A stretch of DNA of 64,000 nucleotides, from positions 5,580,001-5,644,000 of the forward strand of contig NZ_CP107903.1 of the NCBI RefSeq assembly GCF_036013955.1, written 5' to 3'. Position 1 is the stretch's first letter, and every line of letters starts with the position of its first letter. The position numbers were made by a program, and so were the translations under genes. This document shows positions 17,564 to 25,759 of the stretch, one piece after another. The stretch comes from Streptomyces sp. NBC_00459 (GTDB lineage: Bacteria > Actinomycetota > Actinomycetes > Streptomycetales > Streptomycetaceae). Below the pieces are notes generated by a model. It was not told where the DNA came from and made no database searches. It saw only the letters and a program-made list of their open reading frames with translations.

Positions 17564-18146
17564 GGCTTTTCCTCAGGTGGGCGCGGAGTAGTTCACGGGC
17601 CGCGTGGAGGTCGGCCTTGATGGTTCCTTCCTTGCGTCCGGTCAGTGCGGACACTTCCCGGATGGGCATGTCAGCGTAGTAGTGGAGCAGGATCGGGATG
17701 CGCAGTCGTTCCGGGAGTGATTGGACCAGGAGGCGGACGGACGGGTCCGACGGCTCGGTGTGGGTGCGCAGCGCCGCTTCCGTGGTCACGTGCCGCATGG
17801 CCCTGCGCTCGCGTTCCATTTTGCGCCAGTGGTCCCGGACGATGTTGGCCGCCGTTACATAGAGGAAGCCGCGCGGCTCCTCCACCGACGTCCAGCGGGC
17901 CCACAGCCGGGTGAAGGCCTCCGAGGCGATCTCGTGGGCCGTCTCGTCGTCGTCGACGAGTCGGCGGCACCAGCCGGCCAGGCGCGGATAGAGGGCGGCG
18001 AACAGCTCGGACGCTGCCTTGTCGCGGGACCGTTTCAACGCTCTCCATGGTGCTGTTGCCACGGGTGTGGCACTCGTGGGGGAGGACGGCGGGCCGGCGG
18101 CGTACGTTCCGGCGGCCCGCCATCCTTTGTGTTCCAGTGTGCTCAC
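17547..18146 (-). CDS. ECF-type RNA polymerase sigma factor
   Basis: A 199-residue protein. Region 2 has ELFAALYPRLAGWCRRLVDDDETAHEIASEAFTRLWARW and RGFLYVTAANIVRDHWRK; region 4 has SLPERLRIPILLHYYADMPIREVSALTGRKEGTIKADLHAARELLRAHL. GTG 18146 starts 7 nt after the sortase stop. The order surface protein > sortase > sigma > membrane protein implies that the sigma factor controls, or is controlled with, cell-surface display. Confidence 0.92.
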   Translation of the reverse strand: MSTLEHKGWRAAGTYAAGPPSSPTSATPVATAPWRALKRSRDKAASELFAALYPRLAGWCRRLVDDDETAHEIASEAFTRLWARWTSVEEPRGFLYVTAANIVRDHWRKMERERRAMRHVTTEAALRTHTEPSDPSVRLLVQSLPERLRIPILLHYYADMPIREVSALTGRKEGTIKADLHAARELLRAHLRKSLDHTL

Positions 18147-18153
18147 GGGGCGT

Positions 18154-18801
18154 TCACGGGCTCGTGGACGACGTCAGCGCGGCGAAGGCGATCACGTTGT
18201 CGAGGTAGCCGGTCCCGTCCCGGGGGCCGCCGCACGTGATGAGCCGGAGCTCGGGACGGTCCACGTTCCCGTAGACGTCGTCCGTCGGGAAGTCGGCCTT
18301 GGCCACCGTCCGCAGGGAGGTGACCGTGAACTCCGTCTCCGTGCCGTTCTGAAGACGTGCCACGATCTTCTCGCCCCGGCGCAGCCGCGCGAGGTCGTGG
18401 AACACACCGTCCCCGTACTCGCCGACCGTGACATGACCGAGGATCACCGACGGGCCGGTCTGACCGGGCGTCGGCGAGTGCTCGTACCAGCCGGCCTGGT
18501 CGTGGTCGCTGATCGGAGGGACCTGCACCGTGCCGTCGGCCGCCAGTCCCAGCCGCATGACCGGGGTGTCGACCCCGAGGGCCGGTATCCGCAGCCGGAC
18601 GGGGGCCGAACGGCCCACCGCCCGCGCGGACTTGGCGGAGGTGTGGTTGCCCGTGGCCGACTGCGGCGGCGGGGCGGAGGCGTCGGGACTCGCGGTTCCC
18701 GTCGTCCGTACACCCTCGCCGCCGGAGGAACAGCCCACGAGCAGCGAGGCCGCGCCCGCCGTGGCTCCCGTAGCGAACGCGCGCCTGGAGAGCACGGTCA
18801 C
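18154..18801 (-). CDS. Class F sortase
   Basis: A 215-residue protein. It has an RRAFATGATAGAASLL Tat-like/lipoprotein leader with Cys24 in LLVGCSS. The sortase core runs from VRLRIPALGVDTPVMRLGL with catalytic His123 in LGHVT and Cys190 in the LITCGG motif. It cleaves sorting motifs and joins surface proteins to the wall or to partners. GTG 18801 overlaps the preceding surface-protein gene by 4 nt, so that protein is the likely substrate or partner. Confidence 0.9.
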   Translation of the reverse strand: MTVLSRRAFATGATAGAASLLVGCSSGGEGVRTTGTASPDASAPPPQSATGNHTSAKSARAVGRSAPVRLRIPALGVDTPVMRLGLAADGTVQVPPISDHDQAGWYEHSPTPGQTGPSVILGHVTVGEYGDGVFHDLARLRRGEKIVARLQNGTETEFTVTSLRTVAKADFPTDDVYGNVDRPELRLITCGGPRDGTGYLDNVIAFAALTSSTSP

Positions 18802-19202
18802 GCCCCGGTCGCCCGCCGACGGCGTACGACGAACAGCGAGGCGCCGGCCACGGCGAACGCGGCGGCAGCACCCCCGCCGATCAGTGTCCCTGGCGTTCCG
18901 GAGTCCTTCGACGTCTGCGTCACCCCGGTGTCGGGCGCGCCGCCCGGTACCTCGGAGACCTGGGGCGGGGCCGCGTTGGGGTCGGTGGTCGGGGCCTCGC
19001 TGGGCACCGGGCTGGCCTCGTCGGCCGGTGCCTGGGTCGGTTCGGTGCTCGGTTCCGGGGTGGCCTCGGTCGGCGCGACGGTGGGGGCCGGGACCGGGGT
19101 GGGGCTCGTCCCGTCGGCGAACGCGGGGGCGGTGCCCGCCAGTACGGCGGTGGCCGCGAGTGCCACGGCGCTGAGGACGGTACGGCGCACGGTACGGCGC
19201 AT
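18798..19202 (-). CDS. Small surface protein with signal peptide, Pro/Thr stalk and C-terminal membrane anchor
   Basis: A 134-residue protein. The signal peptide ends TAPAFA|D. The stalk is TP-, EP- and AP-rich. A PDTG sequence lies near residue 90, then a 12-residue spacer, a hydrophobic helix (LIGGGAAAAFAVAGASLFVV) and RRRR. It resembles an LPxTG anchor with an imperfect motif placed unusually far from the helix. ATG 19202 is chosen because it begins the signal peptide. First gene of the sortase/sigma operon. Confidence 0.8.
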   Translation of the reverse strand: MRRTVRRTVLSAVALAATAVLAGTAPAFADGTSPTPVPAPTVAPTEATPEPSTEPTQAPADEASPVPSEAPTTDPNAAPPQVSEVPGGAPDTGVTQTSKDSGTPGTLIGGGAAAAFAVAGASLFVVRRRRATGA

Positions 19203-19346
19203 GGAATCGCTCTCTTTCGTCGGTCCGCCGATGGCAGGCCGGCCCGGTGATCGGGCCGGCGAGGGCGGGCTGAGTGACGGATCGTGCGGAGAGACGAGTC
19301 GGCGCCGGAACGGGTTGTAAAGAGCTGGCAAAGTCGCCGAAGGGGC

Positions 19347-20369
19347 TCAGCTGTTGGCGTCCCGCAGCTCCGTGAGGAACGGGATCAGCGCCGCGTTGAC
19401 CTCGTCCGGCCGCTCCTGCTGCGTCCAGTGGCCGCAGCCTTTCAGCACCACCGGATCGCGCCGCAGGTTGGGCATCAACTCCGGGAGCTGCTCGATGAGT
19501 TCGGGCGTACCGGGAAACGCCGGCACCAGATCCCTGTCGCCGTACACATACAGCGCGGGCGGGCTGACCACGGCTCCGTGCCAGGCCGTCGTCAGTTCCC
19601 AGTTGCGGTCGATGTTGCGGTACCAGTTGAGGGCGCCGGTGAAGCTGCCCGCGAAGCTGCCGGTGAGGGAGTCGAGGTCCGCCTCCGTGAGCCAGGCCGG
19701 GAGTTCCTCCGGGTCGGGCATCGTGTCCAGCCAGCCCTGGCCGGGCTCGATCAGCGGCTGTTTGCCGGTGCCCGACTCGGGGTTGTCGCCGGAGAAGCCG
19801 TACAGGGTCCGGCGCAGGGTGGTGCGCGGGTCCCGGGCCAGTTCGGCGTCGGCGACTCCGGGGCGGTTGATGTAGTTCCAGTAGAAACGGCCGCCGAACA
19901 TCGCCTCCATCACGCCCAGGGGGCGGTGGTCGCCCCGGAACGGCGGCGGCACGCTCAGTCCCGCCACCCCGCGCACGACGTCCGGACGCAGCAGGGCGGT
20001 GTGCCAGGCGACCGGCGCGCCCCAGTCGTGCCCGACGACGTACGCCGTCTCCTCGCCGAGCGCCCGGATCAGCCCGATCACGTCGCCGACCAGGTGCAGG
20101 ATGCTGTACGAGGACACGTCCTCGGGGCGCTCGCTATCGCCGTATCCGCGCTGGTCGGGGGCGACGACCCGGAAACCGGCGGCGGCCAGCGGCCCGAACT
20201 GGTGGCGCCAGGAGTGCCAGGACTCGGGGAAGCCGTGCAGCAGCACGACGAGCGGCCCCTCGCCCGCCTCCGCGATGTGCAGCCGAATGCCGTTCACGGC
20301 CACCGTGCGATGCTCGACCCTGTGGTTCTCGGCCCCGGGACGCTCTGTCACTGTGCGGTTCTCAGCCAT
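19347..20369 (-). CDS. Epoxide hydrolase-type alpha/beta hydrolase
   Basis: A 340-residue protein. The oxyanion motif is HGFPESWHSWRHQ, the nucleophile elbow GHDWGAPVAW (Asp nucleophile), and the late motif GCGHWTQQERPDEV holds the catalytic His. Asp nucleophile plus HGFPxSW fits soluble epoxide hydrolases, with haloalkane dehalogenase less likely. ATG 20369. It follows the enoyl-CoA hydratase gene by 20 nt on the same strand, so it is probably the last gene of the CoA catabolic operon. Confidence 0.88.
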   Translation of the reverse strand: MAENRTVTERPGAENHRVEHRTVAVNGIRLHIAEAGEGPLVVLLHGFPESWHSWRHQFGPLAAAGFRVVAPDQRGYGDSERPEDVSSYSILHLVGDVIGLIRALGEETAYVVGHDWGAPVAWHTALLRPDVVRGVAGLSVPPPFRGDHRPLGVMEAMFGGRFYWNYINRPGVADAELARDPRTTLRRTLYGFSGDNPESGTGKQPLIEPGQGWLDTMPDPEELPAWLTEADLDSLTGSFAGSFTGALNWYRNIDRNWELTTAWHGAVVSPPALYVYGDRDLVPAFPGTPELIEQLPELMPNLRRDPVVLKGCGHWTQQERPDEVNAALIPFLTELRDANS

Positions 20370-20389
20370 GACGCAAAGGGTATAAGTTG

Positions 20390-21163
20390 CTATCGCAACC
20401 GGAAATCCGGGGTCCTTGCCGAGAACAGTTCCGCCTGCCGGTCGCCCGGAAGATTGCCGAGACGGACCAGGTGCGGGGCGAACGCGAGGGCGTGCGCGCG
20501 GGCCGCCTCCTTCGCCGCCCACACCGCCCGTACCGTGCCCTGCACCCCCTCCGGCGGATACGACGCGATGACCCGGGCGCGCTCGACGGAGGCCTCCAAC
20601 GACCCACCGGGCGCGGTGACTTCACTCACCAGCCCGATCTCGTACGCCCGCGCCGCCGACACCCGCTCCGCCGTGCCCATCAGCGCCATCCGCGCGATCT
20701 CCCCGTACGGCATCCGCTGCGCCATGCCCATCGACTCGTACGCGCTGACCATGCCGTACGTGGTGTGCGGGTCGAAGAAGGTGGCGCCGGGGTCGGCGAC
20801 GATGAACTCCGACTCCGCGAGGAGATAGAAGGCGCCGCCGCATGCCATGCCGTTCACAGCGGCGATCACCGGCTTCCAGAGGCCGTTCGCCTTCGGGCCG
20901 ATCCTTTCGAGCGGATCGTCCACCATATAGGGCGAGTTGGGCTGGGGTACGGTCGCGTCGCGGTCGAGGCCCGTGCAGAAGGCGCGCGGACCGGCTCCGG
21001 TGAGGACCACCGCCCGTACCGTGTCGTCGAAGCGCAACTCCTGCCAGGTGGCGGCCAGTTCGGCGGCGGTGGCGAGGTCGATGGCGTTGAGTTTCCGCGG
21101 CCGGTCGAGGGTGACGACGGCGACCCCGGTCTCCTTGTCGGCCGAAACGCCCAGGGTGGTCAC
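20390..21163 (-). CDS. Enoyl-CoA hydratase/isomerase
   Basis: A 257-residue crotonase-fold protein: VTLDRPRKLNAIDLATAAEL, GPRAFCTGLDRD, VIAAVNGMACGGAFYLLAESEFIVADPGATFFDPHTTYGM, and ERVSAARAYEIGLVSEV. It hydrates enoyl-CoA or opens rings in a CoA-bound acid. GTG 21163 overlaps the upstream DUF35 gene by 4 nt. The upstream thiolase/DUF35 pair suggests that it acts in a side-chain or alicyclic acid degradation pathway. Confidence 0.9.
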   Translation of the reverse strand: MTTLGVSADKETGVAVVTLDRPRKLNAIDLATAAELAATWQELRFDDTVRAVVLTGAGPRAFCTGLDRDATVPQPNSPYMVDDPLERIGPKANGLWKPVIAAVNGMACGGAFYLLAESEFIVADPGATFFDPHTTYGMVSAYESMGMAQRMPYGEIARMALMGTAERVSAARAYEIGLVSEVTAPGGSLEASVERARVIASYPPEGVQGTVRAVWAAKEAARAHALAFAPHLVRLGNLPGDRQAELFSARTPDFRLR

Positions 21164-21576
21164 GGTCGCTCCAGGATCCACTGCGGAAGCCCGGCCGAGG
21201 AGAAGACGACCTGGACCCGTGCGCCGATGCGAATCCGTTCGGGGGGAAGGGAGTTGATGGGCGCGTCGGGACCGGTGACCAGATTGCCGACCAGCCGGAT
21301 GCGCGGTGCGTCCGCCAGCTCGACGACGATCACGTTGTACGGGGCCAGCTCGGCGTAGTCCGGGAGGAGCGGCGGATGCGGAACGACGTACGACCAGACA
21401 CGGCCGCGTCCGCTGACCGCGCGCCACTCGCTCGCGAAGGACTGGCAGTGGGGGCAGCAGGGGCGGGGTGGGAAGCGGGGCTCGGCGCAGTCGGCGCAGG
21501 TCTGGACGCGGAGTTCGCCCTGGGCCGCGTACCCCCAGAAGGGGGCGCCGTCCTCGTCGACGACAGGTGTCAGCAT
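21160..21576 (-). CDS. DUF35 OB-fold zinc-ribbon protein (partner of thiolase-fold aldolase)
   Basis: A 138-residue protein. The rubredoxin-like zinc ribbon is CADCAEPRFPPRPCCPHC and the OB-fold follows (GRVWSYVVPHPPLLPDYAELAPYNVIVVELADAPRIRLVGNL). In the known ChsH2(DUF35)-Ltp2 complex this domain binds and positions the thiolase-like aldolase. ATG 21576 has AGGAG upstream. It lies between the thiolase-like gene (26 nt) and the hydratase gene (4-nt overlap). Confidence 0.9.
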   Translation of the reverse strand: MLTPVVDEDGAPFWGYAAQGELRVQTCADCAEPRFPPRPCCPHCQSFASEWRAVSGRGRVWSYVVPHPPLLPDYAELAPYNVIVVELADAPRIRLVGNLVTGPDAPINSLPPERIRIGARVQVVFSSAGLPQWILERP

Positions 21577-21602
21577 CTCTCGACTCCTCAGCTTCTCAAC
21601 TC

Positions 21603-22787
21603 TCAACTTCTCAGCAACAGGGCGGAGGTGGGGACGCCCTCACCTGCGGTGACCAGGCAGGTGGCGGCCCCGGGGACCTGGGCGGTGCTGGTGCCGCGCA
21701 GTTGCCGTACGCCCTCGGTGATGAGGTTGAAGCCGTGGACGTACGCCTCGCTGAGGCCGCCCCCGCCGGTGTTGATCGGCAGCCGGCCGCCGCTCTCCAG
21801 GGCGCCGCCCTCGGTGAAGGCGCCGCCCTCGCCGCGTCCGCAGAAGCCGTAGCCCTCCAGGGAGAGGGGGATGAGGGCGGTGAACGCGTCGTAGAGCTGG
21901 GCGACTTGCACGTCGTCCGGGGTGAAGTCGGCGTGCTTCCAGAGGTGTCGGGCGGCTGTCCAGGCCGGGCCGGTCAGCGGGTCGTCGTTCCAGTAGTTGA
22001 CCATCCCGTGGTGCTGGGCGGGCAGGCCCTGGGCGGCGGAGTGGATGTAGACGGGGGTGCGGCGGCAGTCGCGAGCCCGTTCGGCGGACACGACCACGCA
22101 GGCCAACGCCCCGTCCGTCTCCAGGCAGTTGTCGAAGAGGCACAGGGGTTCGCTGATCCAGCGGGAGGTCATGTACATCTCGCGGGTGAGCGGACGGTCG
22201 TACATGATCGCGGCCGGGTTCTGGTTGGCGCGGTTGCGGCAGGCGAGGGCGACGTTGAAGAGGTGGTCGCGGGTCGTGCCGTACTCGTGCATGTGGCGGC
22301 GCGTGAGCATCGCGATCTCGTCGGAGGGCCGGAGCAGCCCGAAGGGGCGCGTCCACTGGGCCGGGGTGGGGAGTTGGACGCTCGTGTTCTTCCAGGGACG
22401 AGGCCCGGAACCCCTCTTCCGTGACCGCCAGGCGACGCCGACCGTGGCCTGTCCGGTGGCTATCGCGGCGGCGAGATGGGCGACGGTGGCGCAGGAACCG
22501 CCGCCGCCGTAGCCGACCTTGGAGAAGAAGGTGAGGTCGCCGAGTCCGAGCGCCTTCGCGACCTCGACCTCGTCGGTCTCCTCCATGGTGTAGGAGGCGA
22601 GGGCGTCGACCTCGGCGGGCGCGATGCCCGCGTCGTCGAGCGCGGCGAGGATCGCCCGGCACGCCAATGTCCGTTCGTTCTCGGGTAGTTGCCGGGCGAA
22701 GGGGGTCTGTCCGATCCCGGCGATGGCGGTGGCGTCCTTGATGCCGGTGACGCCTCTGATACCGGCCGTATCTGGTGCGACTGCCAT
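21603..22787 (-). CDS. Thiolase-superfamily protein, probable Ltp2-like aldolase
   Basis: A 394-residue protein. The thiolase fold is visible in DATAIAGIGQTPFARQL, VGYGGGGSCATVAHLAAAIATG, and the C-terminal AQLYDAF and NTGGGGLSEAYVHGF. True thiolases have HDAF and a GHP motif; here both His positions are replaced, leaving Tyr299 and Tyr349, which are 50 residues apart. As I recall, Ltp2 uses Tyr294 and Tyr344, also 50 apart. With the DUF35 partner next door, a retro-aldol cleavage of a hydroxyacyl-CoA is likely. ATG 22787 has GGAGGT upstream. Confidence 0.85.
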   Translation of the reverse strand: MAVAPDTAGIRGVTGIKDATAIAGIGQTPFARQLPENERTLACRAILAALDDAGIAPAEVDALASYTMEETDEVEVAKALGLGDLTFFSKVGYGGGGSCATVAHLAAAIATGQATVGVAWRSRKRGSGPRPWKNTSVQLPTPAQWTRPFGLLRPSDEIAMLTRRHMHEYGTTRDHLFNVALACRNRANQNPAAIMYDRPLTREMYMTSRWISEPLCLFDNCLETDGALACVVVSAERARDCRRTPVYIHSAAQGLPAQHHGMVNYWNDDPLTGPAWTAARHLWKHADFTPDDVQVAQLYDAFTALIPLSLEGYGFCGRGEGGAFTEGGALESGGRLPINTGGGGLSEAYVHGFNLITEGVRQLRGTSTAQVPGAATCLVTAGEGVPTSALLLRS

Positions 22788-22820
22788 GACTGCACACACC
22801 TCCGCACGCGTGCCCGGCTG

Positions 22821-22862
22821 CTGACAGGGCGTCAGGTTACAGCTAATCTGACGGTCAGTCAG
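22821..22862. promoter_or_regulatory. Two CTGAC-N5-GTCAG operators and promoter of the aldolase operon
   Basis: Sites lie at 22821-22835 (spacer AGGGC) and 22848-22862 (spacer GGTCA), centres 27 bp apart, between the divergent aldolase and acyl-CoA ligase genes. On the minus strand, CTGACT (22862-22857) would be the -35, followed by a 17-bp spacer and TAACCT (22839-22834) as the -10. One site therefore overlaps the -35 and the other the transcription start. The same operator recurs at 35714, 41542, 41584, 45190, 46065 and 46125. Confidence 0.75.
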
Positions 22863-22897
22863 CTCTTGTGCGGTGAGGTGTTCTGGGGAGGCTCGCG

Positions 22898-24481
22898 GTG
22901 CGCGGTGACGTGGAGTGGGGCAGCATTCCCGGTCTGGTCCGGGCGGCGGTGGAGCGGTACGGCGACACCGAGGCGGTCGTGGACGGACGTACACGCATCT
23001 CGTACGCGGAGTTGGGCGTACGGGTGGAGCGGGCGGCGGCGGCCTGTGTCGCGCACGGGGTGGCCGCCGGTGACCGGGTGGCGATCTGGGCGCCCAACTC
23101 CCTCGACTGGATGGTGTCCGCGCTGGGCGCGGTGTCGGCGGGCGCGGTGCTCGTACCGGTGAACACACGCTTCAAGGGTGCGGAGGCGGCGTACGTACTG
23201 GCGCGCAGCCGGGCGAGGCTGCTGTTCGTGACGGGGACGTTCCTGGGCACCTCGTACGTGGCCTCGCTGCGGAGGGCGGCGGGGAGCGGCGACGGTGCCG
23301 GGCCCCTGCCGGGGCTTCCGGAGCTGACGGACGTGGTGGTGCTGGGCGAGGACGCACCCGCCGAATTCCGTACGTGGAAGGACTTCCTGGCGGGCGGCGA
23401 CGGAGTGGACGCGCAGGTCGTCCGGGCTCGGGCGGAGGCGGTGCGGGGTTCCGACCCCTCGGACATCGTCTTCACCTCGGGCACGACGGGACGCCCGAAG
23501 GGAGCGGTGATCACACATGCGCAGTCCCTGCGCGCGTACGAGATCTGGAGCGAGTTGGCGGGCCTGCGGGAAGGCGACCGCTATCTCGTCGTGAACCCGT
23601 TCTTCCACACCTTCGGCTACAAGGCGGGGGTGCTGGCGTGTCTGATGCGGGGCGCGACGCTGATCCCGCAGCCGGTGTTCAACGTCGACACGGTGCTGGC
23701 GAACGTGGCGGCGGAGCGGGTGTCGGTCCTTCCCGGCCCGCCCACGCTGCTTCAGTCGCTTCTCGACCACCCGTCCCGGGCGGCGTACGACCTGTCGAGC
23801 CTGCGGCTGGTGGTGACGGGGGCGGCGGTGGTGCCGTTGCGCCTGGTGGAACGGTTGCGTACGGAGCTGGGTGTGGGGACGGTCCTGACGGCGTACGGCC
23901 TGTCCGAGGCGAGCGGCATCGTCACGATGTGCCGCCGGGGCGACGCGGCACCGGTGATCGCGTCGACGTCCGGGCGGGCCGTTCCCGGCGTCGAGGTGAG
24001 GGTCGAGGCGCCCGTGGGCGAGCCCGGGGAGGTGCTGGTGCGGGGCTTCAACGTCATGCGCGGGTACTTCGAGGACGCGCGGAGCACGGCCGAAGCGGTC
24101 ACGGGGGAGGGCTGGCTGAGGACGGGTGACGTCGGCGTACTGGACGCCGACGGCAACCTGCGGATCACCGACCGCCTCAAGGACATGTTCATCGTCGGCG
24201 GCTTCAACGCGTACCCGGCGGAGATCGAGCAGCAGCTCGGCCTGCATCCGGACGTGGCGGACGTGGCGGTGATCGGCGTACCGGACGCGAGGCTGGGGGA
24301 GGTCGGAAAGGCGTACGTGGTCCGGCGGCCGGGGGTGTCCCTGACGGGGGACGACCTGATCGCCTGGGCTCGGCGGGAGATGGCCAACTACAAGGTGCCG
24401 AGGGTGGTGGAGTTCGTGGGCGGGCTGCCCCGGAACGCGAGCGGGAAGGTGGTCAAGGGGGAGTTGAGGGTGGGGGGTTGA
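22898..24481 (+). CDS. Acyl-CoA synthetase (FadD3-like AMP-forming ligase)
   Basis: A 527-residue ANL enzyme. The P-loop is FTSGTTGRPKG; YGLSEASG, GWLRTGDVG and RITDRLKDMFIVGGFNAYPAEIE follow, and the adenylation lysine is in PRNASGKVVKGEL. It activates a carboxylic acid with ATP and CoA. GTG 22898 has GGGGAGG upstream. Divergent from the aldolase operon and sharing its two operators, it is the likely entry step of that pathway. The substrate, possibly an alicyclic or steroid-derived acid, is a guess. Confidence 0.9.
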   Translation: MRGDVEWGSIPGLVRAAVERYGDTEAVVDGRTRISYAELGVRVERAAAACVAHGVAAGDRVAIWAPNSLDWMVSALGAVSAGAVLVPVNTRFKGAEAAYVLARSRARLLFVTGTFLGTSYVASLRRAAGSGDGAGPLPGLPELTDVVVLGEDAPAEFRTWKDFLAGGDGVDAQVVRARAEAVRGSDPSDIVFTSGTTGRPKGAVITHAQSLRAYEIWSELAGLREGDRYLVVNPFFHTFGYKAGVLACLMRGATLIPQPVFNVDTVLANVAAERVSVLPGPPTLLQSLLDHPSRAAYDLSSLRLVVTGAAVVPLRLVERLRTELGVGTVLTAYGLSEASGIVTMCRRGDAAPVIASTSGRAVPGVEVRVEAPVGEPGEVLVRGFNVMRGYFEDARSTAEAVTGEGWLRTGDVGVLDADGNLRITDRLKDMFIVGGFNAYPAEIEQQLGLHPDVADVAVIGVPDARLGEVGKAYVVRRPGVSLTGDDLIAWARREMANYKVPRVVEFVGGLPRNASGKVVKGELRVGG

Positions 24482-24560
24482 GCGGAAGAGGCGTTGAGGG
24501 AAGGAAGCATTGAGGGGAGGCGGGCGTCGGGGCCGGTCCGGTTCTCCGCTCGGAACGGGG

Positions 24561-25094
24561 TCAGGGCTTCGGGCTCGGGCGAGGTTGTCGCGAACGATGC
24601 CGCATGACCGCCTCGGTGTTTCCGCAGCGTGCTGTGCAGTAGCGCCGTCGCCCGTTCCTGGAGGTGTCCACGTACGCCCGCGAGCACTCGGAGCGCATGC
24701 ACCGCCCCAGCCGTGCTCCCCCTTCCCAGCACAGGACGAAGGCGAGGCCGCCGGCGGTGACCGCCTTGACCCGGGAGAGCAGGTCGGCCGAGTCGGGGAC
24801 GAAGTGGAGATGGGGCCGCAGGCCGTCGTGGGTGGTCACCCACGGACGGATCGTCGCCTCCATCAGCAGGTCGTTCACGGCTGAGCACTGCTGGGCCGGA
24901 TCCCTTTGACCGAACACCCGCGACAGGCGATCCCGCCAGTCCCGAAAGCCCTGGACATCGGCATCACCGATCTCCGCGCGCCGGATCTCGTGCGCCTCAA
25001 GCAGGGCTTGGACACTCTCGGCGCTCACCTCGGGCAGATTGATCAGATCGGCGGAAAGCACCGCCCCCAGGCGGCCGTAATGATTCTGCTGCAC
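24561..25094 (-). CDS. CGNR zinc-finger domain protein
   Basis: About 177 residues. The C-terminal zinc finger is CWEGGARLGRCMRSECSRAYVDTSRNGRRRYCTARCGNTEAVMRH, in which the diagnostic CGN is visible. The N-terminal helical half (ADLINLPEVSAESVQALLEAHEIRRAEI ... CSAVNDLLMEATIRPWVTTHDGLRPHLHF) matches the usual CGNR protein layout. I choose GTG 25094 for its AAGAAGG site; longer in-frame starts give an unusual N-terminus. Probably a nucleic-acid-binding regulator. Confidence 0.85.
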   Translation of the reverse strand: MQQNHYGRLGAVLSADLINLPEVSAESVQALLEAHEIRRAEIGDADVQGFRDWRDRLSRVFGQRDPAQQCSAVNDLLMEATIRPWVTTHDGLRPHLHFVPDSADLLSRVKAVTAGGLAFVLCWEGGARLGRCMRSECSRAYVDTSRNGRRRYCTARCGNTEAVMRHRSRQPRPSPKP

Positions 25095-25146
25095 GTGACC
25101 TTCTTGATTTTCTCGACCTTCTCGGCCCGCTCGGCCTTTTCGCACA

Positions 25147-25371
25147 TTACGAAACCCCACGTGCCGGGGTTCGGCTTTCTCCGCTGGGCCGACGTACTTC
25201 GATGAGCTGGAAGTCGGAGCGGGTGACGAGCCATCCGCTGGTGGCGCACCACAGGTACCGCACCATTCCCTCGGACGTGAAGTGCTCGGATATCGGTCGA
25301 CAGGATCCGGAGGGCAGGCCACAAGAGGGGCACCACCATGATCCACGTCTTACATCTGGAATTCTTCCCAT
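25147..25371 (-). CDS. Small Cys-rich hypothetical protein
   Basis: A 74-residue frame containing WWCPSCGLPSGSC, then HFTSEGMVRYLWCATSGWLVTRSDF. The Cys/His spacing suggests a zinc ribbon, and a G-x-VRY-x-xC pattern occurs in other small streptomycete proteins I remember. The first 15 codons have atypical third positions and no clear ribosome site; the rest is codon-typical. It may be a shortened or imported gene. Confidence 0.45.
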   Translation of the reverse strand: MGRIPDVRRGSWWCPSCGLPSGSCRPISEHFTSEGMVRYLWCATSGWLVTRSDFQLIEVRRPSGESRTPARGVS

Positions 25372-25446
25372 GTCCGCCAGCGTGCGGTCATGGGTCTCAT
25401 ACGTTCAACCATTACATCGCGACGCGCACGGTGCCACTCGGTGGTG

Positions 25447-25638
25447 TCACGGCGACGGCCGGGCTCGCCAGACCAAAGCCTGGGCGACGATGACGTTCTC
25501 GCCGTTGAAGGTGATCGCGGGGCCTTCGTGCAGTGCGTAGCCGAGGGCGATCGCCTCGCTCACCCGTTGACAGAAGGCGGCGTCGTCCGGGCCGGTCACG
25601 ACACGGTAGATGGGCAGTCCGTCCGGTGGTGTACTCAT
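25447..25638 (-). CDS. DUF1737 domain protein
   Basis: A 63-residue protein: GLPIYRVVTGPDDAAFCQRVSEAIALGYALHEGPAITFNGENVIVAQALVW. This is the complete DUF1737 pattern; members are small single-domain proteins of unknown function. ATG 25638; a ribosome site is not obvious. The strong terminator at 25700-25742 separates it from the peptide-ligase operon upstream. Confidence 0.88.
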   Translation of the reverse strand: MSTPPDGLPIYRVVTGPDDAAFCQRVSEAIALGYALHEGPAITFNGENVIVAQALVWRARPSP

Positions 25639-25699
25639 GGGAAAAGGTTCTCAGCCGGTGCGCCGACCGTGCATGGTGCCCTGCCGGTCATGACCGAAA

Positions 25700-25742
25700 G
25701 CGGCGGCCTTCCGGATCCCGGAGGGAAACGGAAGGCCGCCGC
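25700..25742 (-). terminator. Strong terminator of the ATP-grasp operon
   Basis: A perfect 14-bp stem (GCGGCGGCCTTCCG, 25700-25713, with CGGAAGGCCGCCGC, 25729-25742) surrounds a 15-nt loop. It begins 18 nt past the methyltransferase stop codon in the direction of transcription. It marks the 3' end of the four-gene operon that starts at 30613. Confidence 0.85.
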
Positions 25743-25759
25743 AGGCGACCGACGCCGGA

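Noticed and set aside
20386..20399. GTTGC-TATC-GCAAC inverted repeat at the hydratase stop codon
   Set aside because: Only 5-bp arms, it includes the stop codon, and no second copy was noticed; likely chance.
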